From assembly GCF_001295265.1 (NCBI RefSeq), contig NZ_LJOD01000018.1, positions 1-64,000 on the forward strand: a DNA stretch of 64,000 nt, written 5' to 3'. This document shows positions 43,433-52,751 of the stretch, in pieces; positions within the stretch are counted from its first letter, which is position 1, and every line of letters begins with the position of its first letter. The notes beneath the pieces are model-generated. The model searched no databases. It was not told the origin of the DNA and saw only the letters and a program-made list of their open reading frames with translations. Both the position numbers and the translations under genes were made by a program. This DNA is from Chryseobacterium indologenes. GTDB taxonomy: Bacteria; Bacteroidota; Bacteroidia; Flavobacteriales; Weeksellaceae.

Positions 43433-46390
43433 ATGCGTAAAGAGACACAGAAACTGTTGGTTTTATCGCTGCTGGGATTAGTCAGCGTTAATCTGACAGC
43501 TCAGCAGAAAGTAAAAAAAGATACGATTAAAGGCATTGATGAAGTGGTAGTTACTGCTTTAGGAATCAAAAGGCACGATAAGGCTTTAGGATATGTTGCA
43601 GAAAAAGTAGGCTCGGCAGTTTTTGAGGAAACACAGAATAACAACTGGGCACAGTCAATGGAAGGAAAAGTGGCCGGATTAAAGATCCAGACCGCCGGAG
43701 CAGGACCACTGGGAACTTCCCGGATTACCTTAAGAGGAGAAAAATCCATGATTATGGACCATAACTATGCTCTGATTGTTGTTGACGGTGTTCCGTTGGG
43801 AAATTCTACCACAGGTTCCGGAACTCCGGCTTACGGAGCAGGTTCCGGAGGAGATGTTCCCATTGATTTAGGAAACGGATTAAACAGCATCAATCCGGAT
43901 GATATTGAATCAGTAACGGTTCTGAAAGGAGCCTCTGCAGCTGCTTTGTACGGTTCACGTGCGGCAAATGGTGCTTTAATGATCACGACGAAATCCGGAA
44001 AAACCAAAGACGGAAAACTGAGAGTAACCTTCAATTCATCTTCAAGTTTTGATACCGTACTGAAATGGCCGGACTGGCAGTATGAATACGGACAGGGAAC
44101 CCTTGCCAAAAATGCTGCGGGACAGTTTTATTATTCTTACGGGCTTTCTCCGGATGGAGCCAGCACAGGCGGAACGAGCAGCGCCTTCGGACCAAAATTT
44201 GCAGGGCAGTACTATTTTCAGTATGATCCTACGGTACAGGGCCAGAGCCTGGAAAGAAAAGAATGGAGGGCTTATAAAGATAATATTAAAGGTTTCTGGA
44301 GACCTGGTTCTACCTATTCCAACAGTATTGCTGTGGAAAGTTCAAACGAGAAAACAAGTTTCAGGTCCTCACTTACCTATCTGAATAATGAATGGATGAT
44401 GCCTAATACCGGTTTTGACCGTTTTAATTTTGCCTTATCTTTTGCGCATCAGCTTACTAAAAAATTAAAAATCTCTACCAAATTCGCATACAACACAACA
44501 AAAAGTGATAACCTTCCGGCAACAGGATACAACAACCAGTCAATTTCTTATTTTATGATCTTCCAGAATCCGAATGTGGATCTCGGGTGGTATAAACCGA
44601 TCTGGAAATACGGTCAGGAACAGGTAGATCAGATCCATCCTTTCAGCTCCTATATTGATAACCCTTACCTCATTGCCTATGAGATGCTGAATGGGGTCAG
44701 AAAGAAAAATATTACCGGAAATATTACGGCAGATTATCAGTTCAACAATAATTTCAGTCTGATGCTGAGATCAGGAGTGGAAATTCTGAATGAAACAAGA
44801 ACAACCAGAAGACCATGGAGCTCTGCCAACTATCTGAACGGCTTCTACAGGGAACAGTATATTAAAAATCATGAATATAATAACGATCTTTTATTCTCTT
44901 ATAAAACAGACCTTAATAAATTCAGCCTTTCTGCCTCTGCAGGAGGTAGTATCCGATATAATGAATACATAATGACGGATTATCAGGCCATCGGACTGAA
45001 AACAGCCGGGCAATATATTCTTACCAATGCCCTTTCTATCCCGGTAAAATATCCTACCCCTGCTGATAAACAGGTAGACAGTGTCTATGGATTGTTAACG
45101 CTGGGATATGACAATAAGGTTTTTGTGGATGTTACGGGAAGAAACGACTGGAGTTCCACACTTCCGAAGCAGAACAGATCTTTCTTTTATCCATCAGTAA
45201 GCACCAGCTTTATTCTTTCGGATATTTTTAATCTGAAAAGCAATATCATTAATTTCTGGAAACTGAGAGGATCATGGGCCAAAGTAGGTATAGACAGTGA
45301 CCCGTATCTGCTGGATAACTATTATTCCGCAAGCAATATTACAGGAAGTGTTGTGGCACCTATGACTTTCAATAATCCTAACCTGAGGCCGGAAAAAAAC
45401 ACCAATATAGAAGCCGGTATGGATTTCAGCCTCTTCAAAAACAGACTGAATCTTAACTTTACCGCCTATCGGAACGTGAGTGAAGACCAGATTATTCCTG
45501 TATCCCTTCCTTATGAAAGCGGATATTCCAAAAGAGTGATCAATGCAGGGAAAATCCGTAACAGGGGATTTGAATTTTCAGCAGATATTTATCCGGTAAA
45601 GATAAAAAACTTCTCATGGAAAGTAGGTGGAAACTGGTCTGTCAATGAAAACAGGGTGATGACCCTTCCTGAAGGATTTGACGGGATTATTTCCGGTGTG
45701 GGAGATGTGGTATTCTATAAAATGGAAGTAGGAGGCTCGCTGGGAGATATGTATGGTTTTAAATTATTAAGAACTCCTGACGGACAGGTGATTTATGGAG
45801 ATAACGGACTTCCTGGAAGACCTGCGGATATAGAAAAAGTAGGCAATGCGTTTCCGAAATGGAGAGCCGGCCTTCAGAATGACTTTAAGATCAGGAATTT
45901 CACCATCAGTTTCTCATTTGACGGACAGTACGGAGGAATTGCCTATTCCCAGTCCCATCACAAAATGTCTGAACAGGGAAAGCTTACCTCTACACTGGCA
46001 GGAAGGGAAACCGGGATGATTGTAGGAGAAGGTGTTGTAATGAATGCAGACGGAACTTACAGCCCGAATACAAAAGCGGTGAATATCTCTGCTTATTATG
46101 GAGACTATTACAGAAGAGCTAATGTGGAAACCAACAGCTTCAGTACAGATTTTATAAAGCTTAGAGATGCCAGGATAGCGTATTCTTTCCCAAGAGAAAC
46201 CATCAGATCTCTAGGGCTGGAAGATCTTACCCTAGCTGTGTTCGGAAAAAACCTGTGGATGTGGACCAAATTTCCAATGTTCGACCCTGAAGTGGCAACC
46301 CTTAATAATTCTACCATTACACCCGGAGTTGAAATGGGGCAGCTTCCTTCAGCAAGAACCATCGGGTTTCAGTTAAATCTTAAATTCTAA
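43433..46390 (+). CDS. SusC/RagA family TonB-linked outer-membrane protein
   Basis: 985 residues. Signal peptide to about residue 24 (…NLTAQQ), then directly the TonB box/plug with the SusC signature GIDEVVVTALGIKRHDKALGYV and DIESVTVLKGASAAALYGSRAANGALMITTKSGK; the usual carboxypeptidase-like N-domain is missing, which is a shorter variant. The barrel ends ARTIGFQLNLKF. It forms, with the SusD-like lipoprotein encoded 10 nt downstream, a pedal-bin importer. The third gene is a phosphoesterase rather than a glycoside hydrolase, so the substrate is probably a phosphorylated compound. The shared 11-bp repeats support coregulation with the receptor/GDPD operon. Confidence 0.93.
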   Translation: MRKETQKLLVLSLLGLVSVNLTAQQKVKKDTIKGIDEVVVTALGIKRHDKALGYVAEKVGSAVFEETQNNNWAQSMEGKVAGLKIQTAGAGPLGTSRITLRGEKSMIMDHNYALIVVDGVPLGNSTTGSGTPAYGAGSGGDVPIDLGNGLNSINPDDIESVTVLKGASAAALYGSRAANGALMITTKSGKTKDGKLRVTFNSSSSFDTVLKWPDWQYEYGQGTLAKNAAGQFYYSYGLSPDGASTGGTSSAFGPKFAGQYYFQYDPTVQGQSLERKEWRAYKDNIKGFWRPGSTYSNSIAVESSNEKTSFRSSLTYLNNEWMMPNTGFDRFNFALSFAHQLTKKLKISTKFAYNTTKSDNLPATGYNNQSISYFMIFQNPNVDLGWYKPIWKYGQEQVDQIHPFSSYIDNPYLIAYEMLNGVRKKNITGNITADYQFNNNFSLMLRSGVEILNETRTTRRPWSSANYLNGFYREQYIKNHEYNNDLLFSYKTDLNKFSLSASAGGSIRYNEYIMTDYQAIGLKTAGQYILTNALSIPVKYPTPADKQVDSVYGLLTLGYDNKVFVDVTGRNDWSSTLPKQNRSFFYPSVSTSFILSDIFNLKSNIINFWKLRGSWAKVGIDSDPYLLDNYYSASNITGSVVAPMTFNNPNLRPEKNTNIEAGMDFSLFKNRLNLNFTAYRNVSEDQIIPVSLPYESGYSKRVINAGKIRNRGFEFSADIYPVKIKNFSWKVGGNWSVNENRVMTLPEGFDGIISGVGDVVFYKMEVGGSLGDMYGFKLLRTPDGQVIYGDNGLPGRPADIEKVGNAFPKWRAGLQNDFKIRNFTISFSFDGQYGGIAYSQSHHKMSEQGKLTSTLAGRETGMIVGEGVVMNADGTYSPNTKAVNISAYYGDYYRRANVETNSFSTDFIKLRDARIAYSFPRETIRSLGLEDLTLAVFGKNLWMWTKFPMFDPEVATLNNSTITPGVEMGQLPSARTIGFQLNLKF

Positions 46391-46400
46391 ATCCAAAACA

Positions 46401-47849
46401 ATGAAAAAAATATTCATACATCTGGCATTAGCGGTTTCAGTCTTCGCCCTTAATTCCTGTGACAGAACTTTTGAAGAAATCAATACCGATACCGGCAGGA
46501 TCAAAGATCCGTCTGTAGGAAGCCTTCTGGCACCTATTCAGTATGAAATGGGAAGCTACGGTTACAACAGGGCAGATGATTTTACCTTTGATATCATGCA
46601 GAACGCTTTGGATTTTCCGAATGAAGGAAATACCTACAGCAGGTATTATATGGATGAAAAAAGTGGGAACGGATACTGGAATACGTCATACAGATGGCTG
46701 AAACAGGTCAATGATCTTAAAAAATATGCCATTAAGGAACAGAATAACAACTATCTGGCCATATCCATGGTCCTCAATGCCTGGATTACGGCCAATCTTA
46801 CAGATGCGTTCGGAGATGTTCCGTTTACTGAAGCCGTAAAGCTGGAAGAAGGAATAATGAAACCGAAATTCGATAAGCAGAAGGATATTTATGTCCAGCT
46901 TCTGAATGATCTGAAAACCGCCAATACTTTATTTGATCCTACAAAAACTTTAACGGAAACAGATCTGTTTTATAATGCCAATACCAACAGTCAGACCGGT
47001 ATTCTGGGATGGAAAAAATTCTGTAATTCACTTTCACTAAGGCTTCTGACCAGAATCCTGAGCAGAAACGGAGAAGTGAATGTTTATGAAAGAATCCGGG
47101 AAATTGTTAATAATCCTGCCACTTATCCGGTTTTCCAGAATAATAATGACAGTGCGGTTCTTCCTCTTTCTGGGATATCGCCTTATCTGCCGCCTATTGC
47201 ACGCCCTCAGGATTTCACCGCATACAGGGCTGCCGGAGAATTTTTCATAAATGCGATGAAAGATAATAATGACCCGAGGCTAAGTATGTTTTTTACAAAA
47301 GCTAAAAGCCTGTCTGGGGCTGATCTTGGATATAAAGGCGCACCTTCCGGATATGCGCTGGGAAGCTCTTTTGATTACCAGCCTTCCAATCTTAATCAGA
47401 ATCTGGCCAAAGCTCCTTTAAAAGTCCTGATTATGACGTATTCTGAAGTGCAGTTTATCCTTGCCGAACTTGTTAATAAAGGAATTATTACCGGAAATCA
47501 GCAGACGTTCTATGAAACAGGAGTAAAATCGATTATTGAACAATGGGGAGCAACGGTTCCTGCGGATTACTTCAATAACAGCAACGTGGCTTATAACGGC
47601 TCTCTGCAAAGGATTATGATGCAGAAATATATCTCATTGTTTTTTGTAGATCACCAGCAATGGTATGAATACCGACGTACGAAGCTGCCTGTGCTTCCCA
47701 ACAACGGAGGACTGCTGAATGGCGGAATAATGCCGGTAAGATTTATGTATCCTACAACCACCAAAGTAATGAATGCAGAAAATTATAATGCAGCAGTACA
47801 ATCCATGGGAGGAGATAATATCAATGTGAAAATGTGGTGGAATAAATAA
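46401..47849 (+). CDS. SusD/RagB-like substrate-binding lipoprotein
   Basis: 482 residues. Lipoprotein signal MKKIFIHLALAVSVFALNSC with its cysteine at 20. The mature protein is mostly helical with SusD-like TPR packing (NLTDAFGDVPFTEAVKLEEGIMKPKFDKQKDIYVQLLNDL; MTYSEVQFILAELVNKG; QRIMMQKYISLFFVDHQQWYEYRRT), resembling the SusD_2 subfamily. It lids the SusC barrel at the cell surface and binds substrate. Located 10 nt after SusC and 14 nt before the phosphoesterase, clearly one operon. Confidence 0.92.
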   Translation: MKKIFIHLALAVSVFALNSCDRTFEEINTDTGRIKDPSVGSLLAPIQYEMGSYGYNRADDFTFDIMQNALDFPNEGNTYSRYYMDEKSGNGYWNTSYRWLKQVNDLKKYAIKEQNNNYLAISMVLNAWITANLTDAFGDVPFTEAVKLEEGIMKPKFDKQKDIYVQLLNDLKTANTLFDPTKTLTETDLFYNANTNSQTGILGWKKFCNSLSLRLLTRILSRNGEVNVYERIREIVNNPATYPVFQNNNDSAVLPLSGISPYLPPIARPQDFTAYRAAGEFFINAMKDNNDPRLSMFFTKAKSLSGADLGYKGAPSGYALGSSFDYQPSNLNQNLAKAPLKVLIMTYSEVQFILAELVNKGIITGNQQTFYETGVKSIIEQWGATVPADYFNNSNVAYNGSLQRIMMQKYISLFFVDHQQWYEYRRTKLPVLPNNGGLLNGGIMPVRFMYPTTTKVMNAENYNAAVQSMGGDNINVKMWWNK

Positions 47850-47863
47850 AAAGAACCAATATT

Positions 47864-49453
47864 ATGAATATTAGAATAAAATTTTTAATGCCTTCTCTGC
47901 TGGTTTCAGCAATGGCATTTTCCCAGACATCCGTTTCCGGTTATGTATATGAGGATATCAATAAGAACCAGAAGAAAGAAAACCGTGAAAAAGGGCTGGA
48001 AGGAGTTTCTGTTTCCAACGGAGCACAGGTAGTGCTTACGGATAAAAACGGAAGATACAGCCTTCCTGTTGAGGATGGGCAGACCCTTTTTGTGATTAAA
48101 CCATCCGGATATCAGACTGCATTCAACAGCAATAATCTGCCTCAGTTTTACTATCACCATAAGCCCAAAGGTTCACCCGCCGATTTTAAATACAAAGGAT
48201 CTGCACCCACAGGAGAACTTCCCAAAGAACTGAATTTCCCGCTTTATAAGCAGAATGAAAGCAAAAATTTCGATATTCTGGTTTTCGGGGATCCTCAGCC
48301 TTATACAGAAAAAGAACTGGATTACTTCAAAAGAGGAATCGTAAACGAAGTAAAAAATACGAAGAAAAATGCGGTGTTGGGAATCAGTCTCGGGGATCTG
48401 GTAGGGGATAATTTAAGCCTTCAGAAGCCTTATGCAGATGTGATGAGAGAAATAGGTCTTCCATGGTATAATGTTATGGGAAATCATGATATGAACTATG
48501 ATGCGAAAGAAGATCACCTTTCAGACGAAACCTTTGAAGCGAATTTCGGACCTGCCAATTATTCCTTCAACTACGGGAATGTCCATTTTATTATTTTGGA
48601 TGATATTCTATATCCTGATCCGAGAGATGGTAAAGGATACTGGGGCGGATTTCGTGAAGACCAGCTGAAGTTCATCGAAAATGATCTGAAGCTGGTTGAT
48701 AAGAATAAGCTGATCGTAGTTTCTTTCCATATTCCACTGGAACATCATAACGAGGATAACTTCAGAAATGCTGACCGCCAGAAACTTTTTGATTTCCTGC
48801 AGCCTTTTGAAAACGTATTGCTGTTATCGGCACATACCCACATCCAGCAGCAGATTTTCTATGGTAAAAAAGCAGGCTGGGCCGGGATAAAAGAACTTCA
48901 TGAATACAATGTAGGAACCACCTGCGGAGACTGGTATTCCGGAACTCCTGACGACTCCGGACTTCCGACATCAACTATGAGGGATGGTACTGCTAAAGGG
49001 TATTCATTCATCAGCTTCAATGATAATCAGTATAAGGTTAAATACAAAACTGCCGGAAAGCCTGAAAACTACCAGATTCAGTTGTATGTACCTAAAGTAA
49101 TTCCTTATCCTTCAAAAACATCAGCTAAAGTTCTGGCCAACTTCTTTATGGGCAGTAAAAAAGATAAGGTTGAATACAGGATAGACAACGGGAACTGGGA
49201 AGCAATGGAATACGATGAAACCGTAGATCCCAATTTTGCTCTTTCCGTTTTCAAGTGGGACAGCACCCAAAACCTTTTCCCGGGCAGAAGACCTTCCAAT
49301 CCGGAGTTGTCAAAACATATCTGGACCATTGGTTTTCCTAAAAAATTAACCTTGGGAAAACATACTATTGAGGTGAGAGCTTCTGATATGTATGGAAACC
49401 AGTTTACAGCTTCCGGGGAGTTCGAGGTTCAGAATCCTGTTATTATTCCATAA
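47864..49453 (+). CDS. Secreted calcineurin-like metallophosphoesterase
   Basis: 529 residues. Signal peptide (MNIRIKFLMPSLLVSAMAFSQ) then an N-terminal beta-domain (about 22-100, GYVYEDINKNQKKENREKGLEGVSVSNG). The central metallophosphoesterase domain has the dinuclear metal motifs VFGDPQPY (D-x-H variant with Gln in place of His), GISLGDLVGDN, NVMGNHDMNYD, VVSFHIPLEHH and LLSAHTHIQQ, and a C-terminal domain follows from about 390. It would hydrolyse phosphomono- or diesters outside the inner membrane. The DPQ instead of DxH first motif is seen in this subfamily and need not mean inactivity. Last gene of the SusCD operon. Confidence 0.9.
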   Translation: MNIRIKFLMPSLLVSAMAFSQTSVSGYVYEDINKNQKKENREKGLEGVSVSNGAQVVLTDKNGRYSLPVEDGQTLFVIKPSGYQTAFNSNNLPQFYYHHKPKGSPADFKYKGSAPTGELPKELNFPLYKQNESKNFDILVFGDPQPYTEKELDYFKRGIVNEVKNTKKNAVLGISLGDLVGDNLSLQKPYADVMREIGLPWYNVMGNHDMNYDAKEDHLSDETFEANFGPANYSFNYGNVHFIILDDILYPDPRDGKGYWGGFREDQLKFIENDLKLVDKNKLIVVSFHIPLEHHNEDNFRNADRQKLFDFLQPFENVLLLSAHTHIQQQIFYGKKAGWAGIKELHEYNVGTTCGDWYSGTPDDSGLPTSTMRDGTAKGYSFISFNDNQYKVKYKTAGKPENYQIQLYVPKVIPYPSKTSAKVLANFFMGSKKDKVEYRIDNGNWEAMEYDETVDPNFALSVFKWDSTQNLFPGRRPSNPELSKHIWTIGFPKKLTLGKHTIEVRASDMYGNQFTASGEFEVQNPVIIP

Positions 49454-49486
49454 GCTTTTCATTTTTTTACTATACTTTCAGATTGA

Positions 49487-49513
49487 AAAACCGGTTTTTT
49501 AGAAGCCGGTTTT
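49487..49513 (+). terminator. Terminator after the SusCD/phosphoesterase operon
   Basis: AAACCGG (to 49494) pairs with CCGGTTT (from 49506), followed by a T-rich stretch. Confidence 0.7.
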
Positions 49514-49672
49514 ATTATTTTTTGAAAATGTACTTATTCAACTTATACTGTTTTAGAATAATAACGCAAATACTGGCAGGTCTGTGGGATATTTTTATTC
49601 GGAAACCAATAAAACAGCTATTAAAATTCCATTAAATATGCTTTCTTCAGCTTTCATGAAAATGATCTTTCG

Positions 49673-49680
49673 TAACTTTG
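49673..49680 (+). promoter_or_regulatory. TAnnTTTG promoter of SDR gene
   Basis: TAACTTTG lies 20 nt before the ATG at 49701, which favours that start over upstream ATGs in the same frame. Confidence 0.6.
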
Positions 49681-49700
49681 TTTACAGTAAAAATACCATT

Positions 49701-50414
49701 ATGAATATAAGCGGAAAAAATGCCGTGGTAACCGGCGGCGGAAGAGGCCTTGGAAAAGCGGTGGCTTTAGCACTGGCCAATGAAGGAGTAAACATTGCTG
49801 TAACGGGCAGAAATGAAGAAAATCTTAAAAATACGGTTGAAGAGATCCAAAATCTTGGCGTAAAAGCAGAATATGCCGTGTTCAGTATTGATAACGAAGC
49901 TGAGGTAAAAGCAGGCATTGAATCCCTGGCGGAAAAATTAGGGGGAATTGACATTCTGATCAATAATGCGGGGATCGGAGATTTCGGAACAATTGAAGAA
50001 ATGCCTTCCGAAACCTGGGAGCAGGTCATTAAAACCAATTTATTCGGAGTATATTATGCCGCAAAAGCAGCCCATCCTTTCCTGAAAGAAAGAGGAGAGG
50101 GAGACATTGTAAACGTAGCGTCTACAGCCGGATTAAAAGGAGGTCCGAATATGTCAGCCTATGCCGCTTCAAAAGCAGCCGTGGTTTCCTTATCCCAATC
50201 GATGATGGCAGAATGGAGAAAGCAGAACATCCGTGTAATTACATTAACTCCTAGTACAATTGCTTCTGATATGAGCATCCAGGGAGGTCTCACAGACGGA
50301 AATCCGGATAAGGTGCTTCAGCCTGAAGACTTCGCAGAATGGGTAAGGGATATTCTGAAAATGAACAGAAGAGCATTGATTGCCAACGGTTCCATTTTCT
50401 CTACGAATCCATAA
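49701..50414 (+). CDS. Short-chain dehydrogenase/reductase, FabG-like
   Basis: 237 residues from the ATG at 49701 (MNISGKNAVVTGGGRGLGKAVALAL); the frame is open further upstream but those codons precede the promoter. Rossmann motif TGGGRGLG (11-18), the NNAG motif (LINNAGIGDFG, near 90), catalytic Ser in NVASTAG and YxxxK in SAYAASKAAVV (Tyr near 153) show a classical NAD(P)-dependent SDR, close to 3-oxoacyl-ACP reductases. Many SDRs with this signature have other substrates, so the exact reaction is open. A hairpin (AAGCGG…CCGCTT, 50439-50458) follows and may terminate it. Confidence 0.88.
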   Translation: MNISGKNAVVTGGGRGLGKAVALALANEGVNIAVTGRNEENLKNTVEEIQNLGVKAEYAVFSIDNEAEVKAGIESLAEKLGGIDILINNAGIGDFGTIEEMPSETWEQVIKTNLFGVYYAAKAAHPFLKERGEGDIVNVASTAGLKGGPNMSAYAASKAAVVSLSQSMMAEWRKQNIRVITLTPSTIASDMSIQGGLTDGNPDKVLQPEDFAEWVRDILKMNRRALIANGSIFSTNP

Positions 50415-50438
50415 GGTTTTAATAATTTAGCGTAATAG

Positions 50439-50465
50439 AAGCGGGCTTTAGTCCGCTTTATTTGT
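50439..50465 (+). terminator. Probable terminator after SDR gene
   Basis: AAGCGG (50439-50444) pairs with CCGCTT (50453-50458), followed by TATTTGT. The remaining A+T-rich sequence to 50718 contains no gene. Confidence 0.5.
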
Positions 50466-50718
50466 GTATGGCTGATACCTATCTGATTCTTTAAACTTGT
50501 TATAACATCCATATTCAATAAACTTGTTTAAACTTTTTGCATAGATGATATTATAAAAGTTTCAGAAGAATAAAATCACTAAAGTGTTTAAAATAAAAAC
50601 TTTTGTAGTTTAATAAAAAGTTTAAACAGCTTTAATGTTTAACAATCAACAAAATATAAAATCCTCCGGCTTTAGCCAAAACTTACCCTTTCCATTTTTT
50701 TAACCGTAATAACATTAG

Positions 50719-50726
50719 TATTTTTG
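50719..50726 (+). promoter_or_regulatory. TAnnTTTG promoter of prmA
   Basis: TATTTTTG lies 15 nt before the ATG at 50742 and overlaps an upstream in-frame TTG, supporting the ATG start. Confidence 0.6.
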
Positions 50727-50741
50727 CAGCAAATTATTCAC

Positions 50742-51569
50742 ATGCAAAATTATTTAGAATTCAATTTCAAGATCACTCCGCTACAACCATGGAATGAGAT
50801 ATTAATGGCAGAGCTTATAGAAATAGGCTTTGACAGCTTTACCGAAGAGATTGACGGAATTTTAGGATATATTCAGACGGAATTGTTCAACGAAGAAGAG
50901 TTGAAAGCCCTTCCTATTTTCGAAAACGAAAATGTACAGATCAGCTATTCTTTTGAAGAAATGCCAAATATCAACTGGAATGAAGAATGGGAAAAAAACT
51001 TTTCTCCAATCAATATTGATGATAAGGTCTTAATCAGAGCAGAGTTCCATGAACCGGTACCAGGGATGCATGAAATTATTATCCAGCCTAAAATGTCTTT
51101 CGGAACCGGACATCACCCTACCACCCACCTGATGATCCAGCAGATGATGGAGATTGATTTTAACGGGAAAAAGGTTCTGGATATGGGTTGTGGTACTTCA
51201 GTACTTGCTATTTACGCCAAACAGCTGGGAGCAGGAGAAACCAAAGCAATTGATATTGATGAATGGTCGGTAGAGAATTCAAAGGAAAATGCAGCCAGAA
51301 ATGGAGTTGAACTGGATATTGAACAGGGAACCGCGGAGAATTTAGGAAAAGAGCATTATGATATTATTTTAGCCAATATCAACAGAAATATCCTGATCTC
51401 TGATATTCCTGCCTATGTTTCTGTTTTGAATAAAGGAGGAAAGCTTCTTCTTTCGGGATTGTGCTTCTTTGATGTGGCTGACATTCTTGAAGTATGCAAA
51501 GAAAACGGTCTGGAACTGAAAAAACAGCTGCAGCGTGAAGAGTGGGTAAGCCTGCTTTTAGAAAAATAA
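50742..51569 (+). CDS. prmA: Ribosomal protein L11 methyltransferase
   Basis: 275 residues from the ATG at 50742 (MQNYLEFNFKITPLQPWNE). The N-terminal substrate-recognition domain (1-95) is followed by NEEWEKNFSPINIDDKVLIRAEF, the typical PrmA linker, MSFGTGHHPTTHLM and the SAM-binding motif VLDMGCGTSVLAIYAKQLGA, then DIILANINRNILI (the N-x-N motif). It trimethylates ribosomal protein L11. The motif has Ser where most PrmA proteins have Gly (GCGTSVLA against GCGTGILA). The next gene starts 9 nt downstream. Confidence 0.95.
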   Translation: MQNYLEFNFKITPLQPWNEILMAELIEIGFDSFTEEIDGILGYIQTELFNEEELKALPIFENENVQISYSFEEMPNINWNEEWEKNFSPINIDDKVLIRAEFHEPVPGMHEIIIQPKMSFGTGHHPTTHLMIQQMMEIDFNGKKVLDMGCGTSVLAIYAKQLGAGETKAIDIDEWSVENSKENAARNGVELDIEQGTAENLGKEHYDIILANINRNILISDIPAYVSVLNKGGKLLLSGLCFFDVADILEVCKENGLELKKQLQREEWVSLLLEK

Positions 51570-51578
51570 TAATACAAG

Positions 51579-52424
51579 ATGAATATGAGGTTTTTAATGA
51601 CGGGGATATTACTGCTGATTTTTCATTGTTTTTCAGCACAGACAGTTGACGAAATATATCCTGACACTATCTTTGATTTTACAGAAAATAAACCCCAGAA
51701 AATTTTTACCGACTGGACAAGGATCCGGAAAGATCCCGATGTGAAATCCCAGATACTGGATTCGCTTCCAACCAACCATCAGGTGATGATCCTGAAAAAG
51801 GAAGATGCCGTCCTGAAGCTTGGAGAGAGAGCTGCTAACTGGTATAAAGTTTCTTATCAAAAGGGAGATTTTGCTTCTGAAGGATATGTCTGGGGGGCTA
51901 ATCTTTGTGTGGGCTACCGCAACAGGAACGGGTATGATTTCCTTTTCGGACTGGCAAAGACCATTGACAGGAAAAATCAGTATAATCAGATGGAAAAGCA
52001 GAATATTGCCGGAATTAAAATCATAGAAGGAAATACATTAATTGATGAAGTGTATTTTGATGCCGGAAGGGGAGAAGAACTGAGGTCTGCCACATTCAAT
52101 ATAGAAAGCAATCACAAGCTGCAGAATGTAGAATTTACATTAAAGGTTTCTACTTCAGGAGATGCCTGTACAATTGCCAGCTACGATCAATATGTATTTT
52201 TTAAGGATAAAAAGCTGGTTACCCTTCCCCGTCTGATGAGTGTAAGTGATGCCGGGGTATTTTATCATTCAGAAGAATTTATATTCCCGAATGACAAAGG
52301 TGGTATTCCCAATGCCTTCATCCTGAAAACAAAAGATATGGAACTGGATGACAAAGACCGGGAAAAGAAAACACAGTTTTCCAAAACCTATCTCTGGAAT
52401 GGAAGTTCCTATAAGCTGAAATAA
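51579..52424 (+). CDS. Secreted SH3-like domain protein, function unknown
   Basis: 281 residues (279 if the second ATG at 51585 is used). The signal peptide MRFLMTGILLLIFHCFSAQ ends at about 21. Residues ~40-110 look like a bacterial SH3 domain (TRIRKDPDVKSQILDSLPTNHQVMILKKED… WYKVSYQKG…EGYVWGANL), often used to bind cell-wall peptides or partner proteins. The C-terminal part is beta-rich and unrecognised. It follows prmA by 9 nt and may be cotranscribed with it. Homologues are widespread in Chryseobacterium-type genomes, as far as I recall, without assigned function. Confidence 0.7.
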   Translation: MNMRFLMTGILLLIFHCFSAQTVDEIYPDTIFDFTENKPQKIFTDWTRIRKDPDVKSQILDSLPTNHQVMILKKEDAVLKLGERAANWYKVSYQKGDFASEGYVWGANLCVGYRNRNGYDFLFGLAKTIDRKNQYNQMEKQNIAGIKIIEGNTLIDEVYFDAGRGEELRSATFNIESNHKLQNVEFTLKVSTSGDACTIASYDQYVFFKDKKLVTLPRLMSVSDAGVFYHSEEFIFPNDKGGIPNAFILKTKDMELDDKDREKKTQFSKTYLWNGSSYKLK

Positions 52425-52446
52425 AACTCAGAATAAAAGAAAATTC

Positions 52447-52476
52447 AACCGCTGTATCTGATGCAGTGGTTTTTGT
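52447..52476 (+). terminator. Terminator after SH3-like gene
   Basis: AACCGCTG (52447-52454) pairs with CAGTGGTT (52464-52471, one mismatch/wobble), then TTTTG. The following 52480-52690 is non-coding. Confidence 0.7.
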
Positions 52477-52690
52477 TTTTATGGAGGCTCAAAAATATTC
52501 AGATCATCTTTGCCGGAATGATCAACAAATTTTTGTTCTGGCTAAGGCTAAAGGTACAAAAATATGGTATTGAAACTTATTTCTGACTTTGCCCGTGATA
52601 CGTATGAAATACCTTAAGCAGCATTAAAAAAATAGTACTTTGCATGCAAAAACAATTGCCAGTATGCTTAGGATTGATAAAATAACGCCT

Positions 52691-52723
52691 AAAAAAGAAA
52701 AAAGAATGGGTATTTTTCCCATT
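52691..52723 (-). terminator. Terminator of the RiPP operon
   Basis: On the minus strand AATGGG-N7-CCCATT (52723 to 52705) is followed by TCTTTTTTC, about 30 nt after the ABC transporter stop. Confidence 0.65.
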
Positions 52724-52751
52724 AAATCCGTTTCATTATTTTTTTTCATAA

